6,196 bases of DNA from Candidatus Pelagibacter sp. (GTDB lineage Bacteria > Pseudomonadota > Alphaproteobacteria > Pelagibacterales > Pelagibacteraceae): assembly GCA_002692325.1 (NCBI GenBank), contig NZJU01000018.1:13845-20040 (forward strand), read 5' to 3'. Under the pieces are notes generated by a model. That model was not told the DNA's origin and ran no database searches. It saw only the letters and a list, made by a program, of their open reading frames with translations. Both the position numbers and the translations under genes were made by a program. This document shows positions 5,042 through 6,196 of the stretch, piece by piece. The first letter of the stretch is position 1, and the number at the start of each line of letters is the position of its first letter.

Positions 5042-6196
5042 TTAAGCTGGGCCTAATTCTTTGACTATTTTTTCTATTTCTCCATGACCCCATTTAACTG
5101 CTGACTCTGGAGACTCATTGTTCAATATGACTCTTTGAACAACTTGAGATGGTATATTTGCAGCAATAATAGCTCCCATATATGGGTTATAACCATTATT
5201 CACAATTTTAACTTTACCGTTGTTACATTGCAATCCAGCATCAGAAATGAAGTCTACAGCATTTTTTAAATCATAGTTTATTGCAACTAGATCAGGTCTT
5301 GTGCCCAAAGGATGAACTTTACTTTTTAAAAGTCTGTTATCCTTTTGTAACTTTTTCTGTGGTGGAATTGTATGTGGATGAGCAGATAAAGAAAATTCAA
5401 CCATTCTTTGGTCTGTCAATAAATATTTAAGGAATTTTTTACCTTCCTCAACATTTTTTGCTCCAAATTTTGGAGAACCTACACCATATCCGTTCGTGTT
5501 AGCATATTTAACTGCACAACCAGATGGTCCTTTAGGAATTGTTGCTCCGTAAAGTTTTGGCATCATATCTGGAGTTTTAGCTACAGTCTTTTGTGGCACT
5601 CTTCCTCTCCCAAAAATAAGAGCAGTTGTACCCGACATATATGCTTTATCCCCGTATCCATAAGAAGCATTTCCTTGTCCTGGAGGCGTATAAGCTGACA
5701 TTCTTTTCATAAATTTAAGAGCTTCTATCGTGCCTGGATTGTTAAATGTTACTTTATAATCCTTATCGAAATAAGAACCGCCAGCTCCCCACATCATCAT
5801 TGTAAGAAACATACTAGTATATCTATTTTTACCAGCCGGTATCATAGTTCCATATTGCTTACTGTCACCAGATCCTTTGGTAAACATTTTAGCTTGCTTT
5901 TCCCATTCGTCCCATGTTTTCGGTGGTTTTACACCTGCCGCATCGAGAAGATCTTTTCGATACCACATTACAGAGAAGTGGTTAACTGTATAAGGCAAGT
6001 CAATTACTTTACCTTTCGTCTTAACAAGATAAGGTCCTAGTTGACCTTTACCCATTTCCCCCGTAGCAATATCATCTAATGGAGTCACCCAATTCTTATC
6101 TGAGTAAAACCTTCTTTCCTCAGGATTAAGTTTAAAAACAGTAGGCAATTTTCTAGCCATACCCATTGCTGTAACTTTCTTTAGTCTATCTTTAGA
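5042..6196 (-). CDS. Extracellular solute-binding protein family 1 (ABC importer), C-terminal part
   Basis: The last 384 residues of a periplasmic substrate-binding protein of the family 1 (UgpB/MalE-like) type. The reading frame is open to the right edge, so the signal peptide and part of the first lobe are missing, and the Met at 6166 should not be taken as the start. Seen in fragment numbering: LPYTVNHFSVMWYRKDLLDAAGVKPP followed by KTWDEW (about 67-98), a hallmark of this family where the chain crosses between lobes; WGAGGSYFD...FNNPGTIEALKFMKRM in the middle; and NTNGYGVGSPKF followed by EEGKKFLKYLL, the usual late segment. The protein ends in LGPA. It delivers a solute to the membrane permeases and works with the ATPase encoded next. 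Family 1 proteins bind sugars, glycerol phosphates and related polar compounds, but the ligand cannot be named from sequence. It is the most upstream visible gene of the leftward transporter-lyase operon, and a hairpin follows its stop. Confidence 0.93.
   Translation of the reverse strand, partial: SKDRLKKVTAMGMARKLPTVFKLNPEERRFYSDKNWVTPLDDIATGEMGKGQLGPYLVKTKGKVIDLPYTVNHFSVMWYRKDLLDAAGVKPPKTWDEWEKQAKMFTKGSGDSKQYGTMIPAGKNRYTSMFLTMMMWGAGGSYFDKDYKVTFNNPGTIEALKFMKRMSAYTPPGQGNASYGYGDKAYMSGTTALIFGRGRVPQKTVAKTPDMMPKLYGATIPKGPSGCAVKYANTNGYGVGSPKFGAKNVEEGKKFLKYLLTDQRMVEFSLSAHPHTIPPQKKLQKDNRLLKSKVHPLGTRPDLVAINYDLKNAVDFISDAGLQCNNGKVKIVNNGYNPYMGAIIAANIPSQVVQRVILNNESPESAVKWGHGEIEKIVKELGPA

Noticed and set aside
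5855..6040. Plus-strand ORF of 61 codons inside the binding-protein gene
   Set aside because: It is antisense to the family hallmark segment of the binding protein and has no recognisable features.
6164..6166. ATG at 6166 as the start of the solute-binding protein
   Set aside because: The frame stays open to the window edge (upstream codons read SKDRLKKVTA), there is no signal peptide, and the first-lobe segments of the family are missing, so this is an internal Met.

Overview
The window is very AT-rich, with long A/T homopolymers, lysine/asparagine/isoleucine-rich proteins, very short intergenic gaps and few Shine-Dalgarno sequences. This suggests a streamlined marine alphaproteobacterium such as SAR11/Pelagibacterales. 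That assignment is an inference from composition and gene style; there is no rRNA or other marker gene here. Coding density is close to complete: six full genes or fragments plus a short-chain dehydrogenase fragment at the left edge, and no gene-free stretch over 60 bases.

The layout is three transcription units. (1) Leftward, 1100 to 1: an MhpD-type 2-oxopent-4-enoate hydratase / FAH-fold enzyme whose stop overlaps the start of a short-chain dehydrogenase (TAATG), which runs off the left edge. (2) Rightward, 1118 to 2604: a DUF1907 protein resembling the human zinc ester hydrolase C11orf54/PTD012, then a MarR-family regulator 20 bases downstream. Units 1 and 2 diverge with only 17 bases between their start codons. 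(3) Leftward, 6196 to 2588: the C-terminal 384 residues of a family 1 extracellular solute-binding protein, a strong intercistronic hairpin, a MalK/UgpC-type ABC ATPase, and directly abutting it (TAAATG) a fumarase/aspartase-superfamily lyase of the PcaB/adenylosuccinate-lyase type. Units 2 and 3 converge and their last genes overlap by 17 bases.

Taken together this looks like an uptake-and-breakdown locus. An ABC importer brings in a small organic compound, and a lyase, an esterase/lactonase-like hydrolase, an enoate hydratase and a dehydrogenase process it, with a local MarR regulator. The substrate cannot be read from the sequence. The partner genes that would mark classical protocatechuate or meta-cleavage pathways, and the permease genes of the transporter, are not in the window. 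The most unusual element is the bacterial C11orf54-like hydrolase in this catabolic and regulatory setting. No CRISPR array, insertion sequence, tRNA or rRNA was seen.
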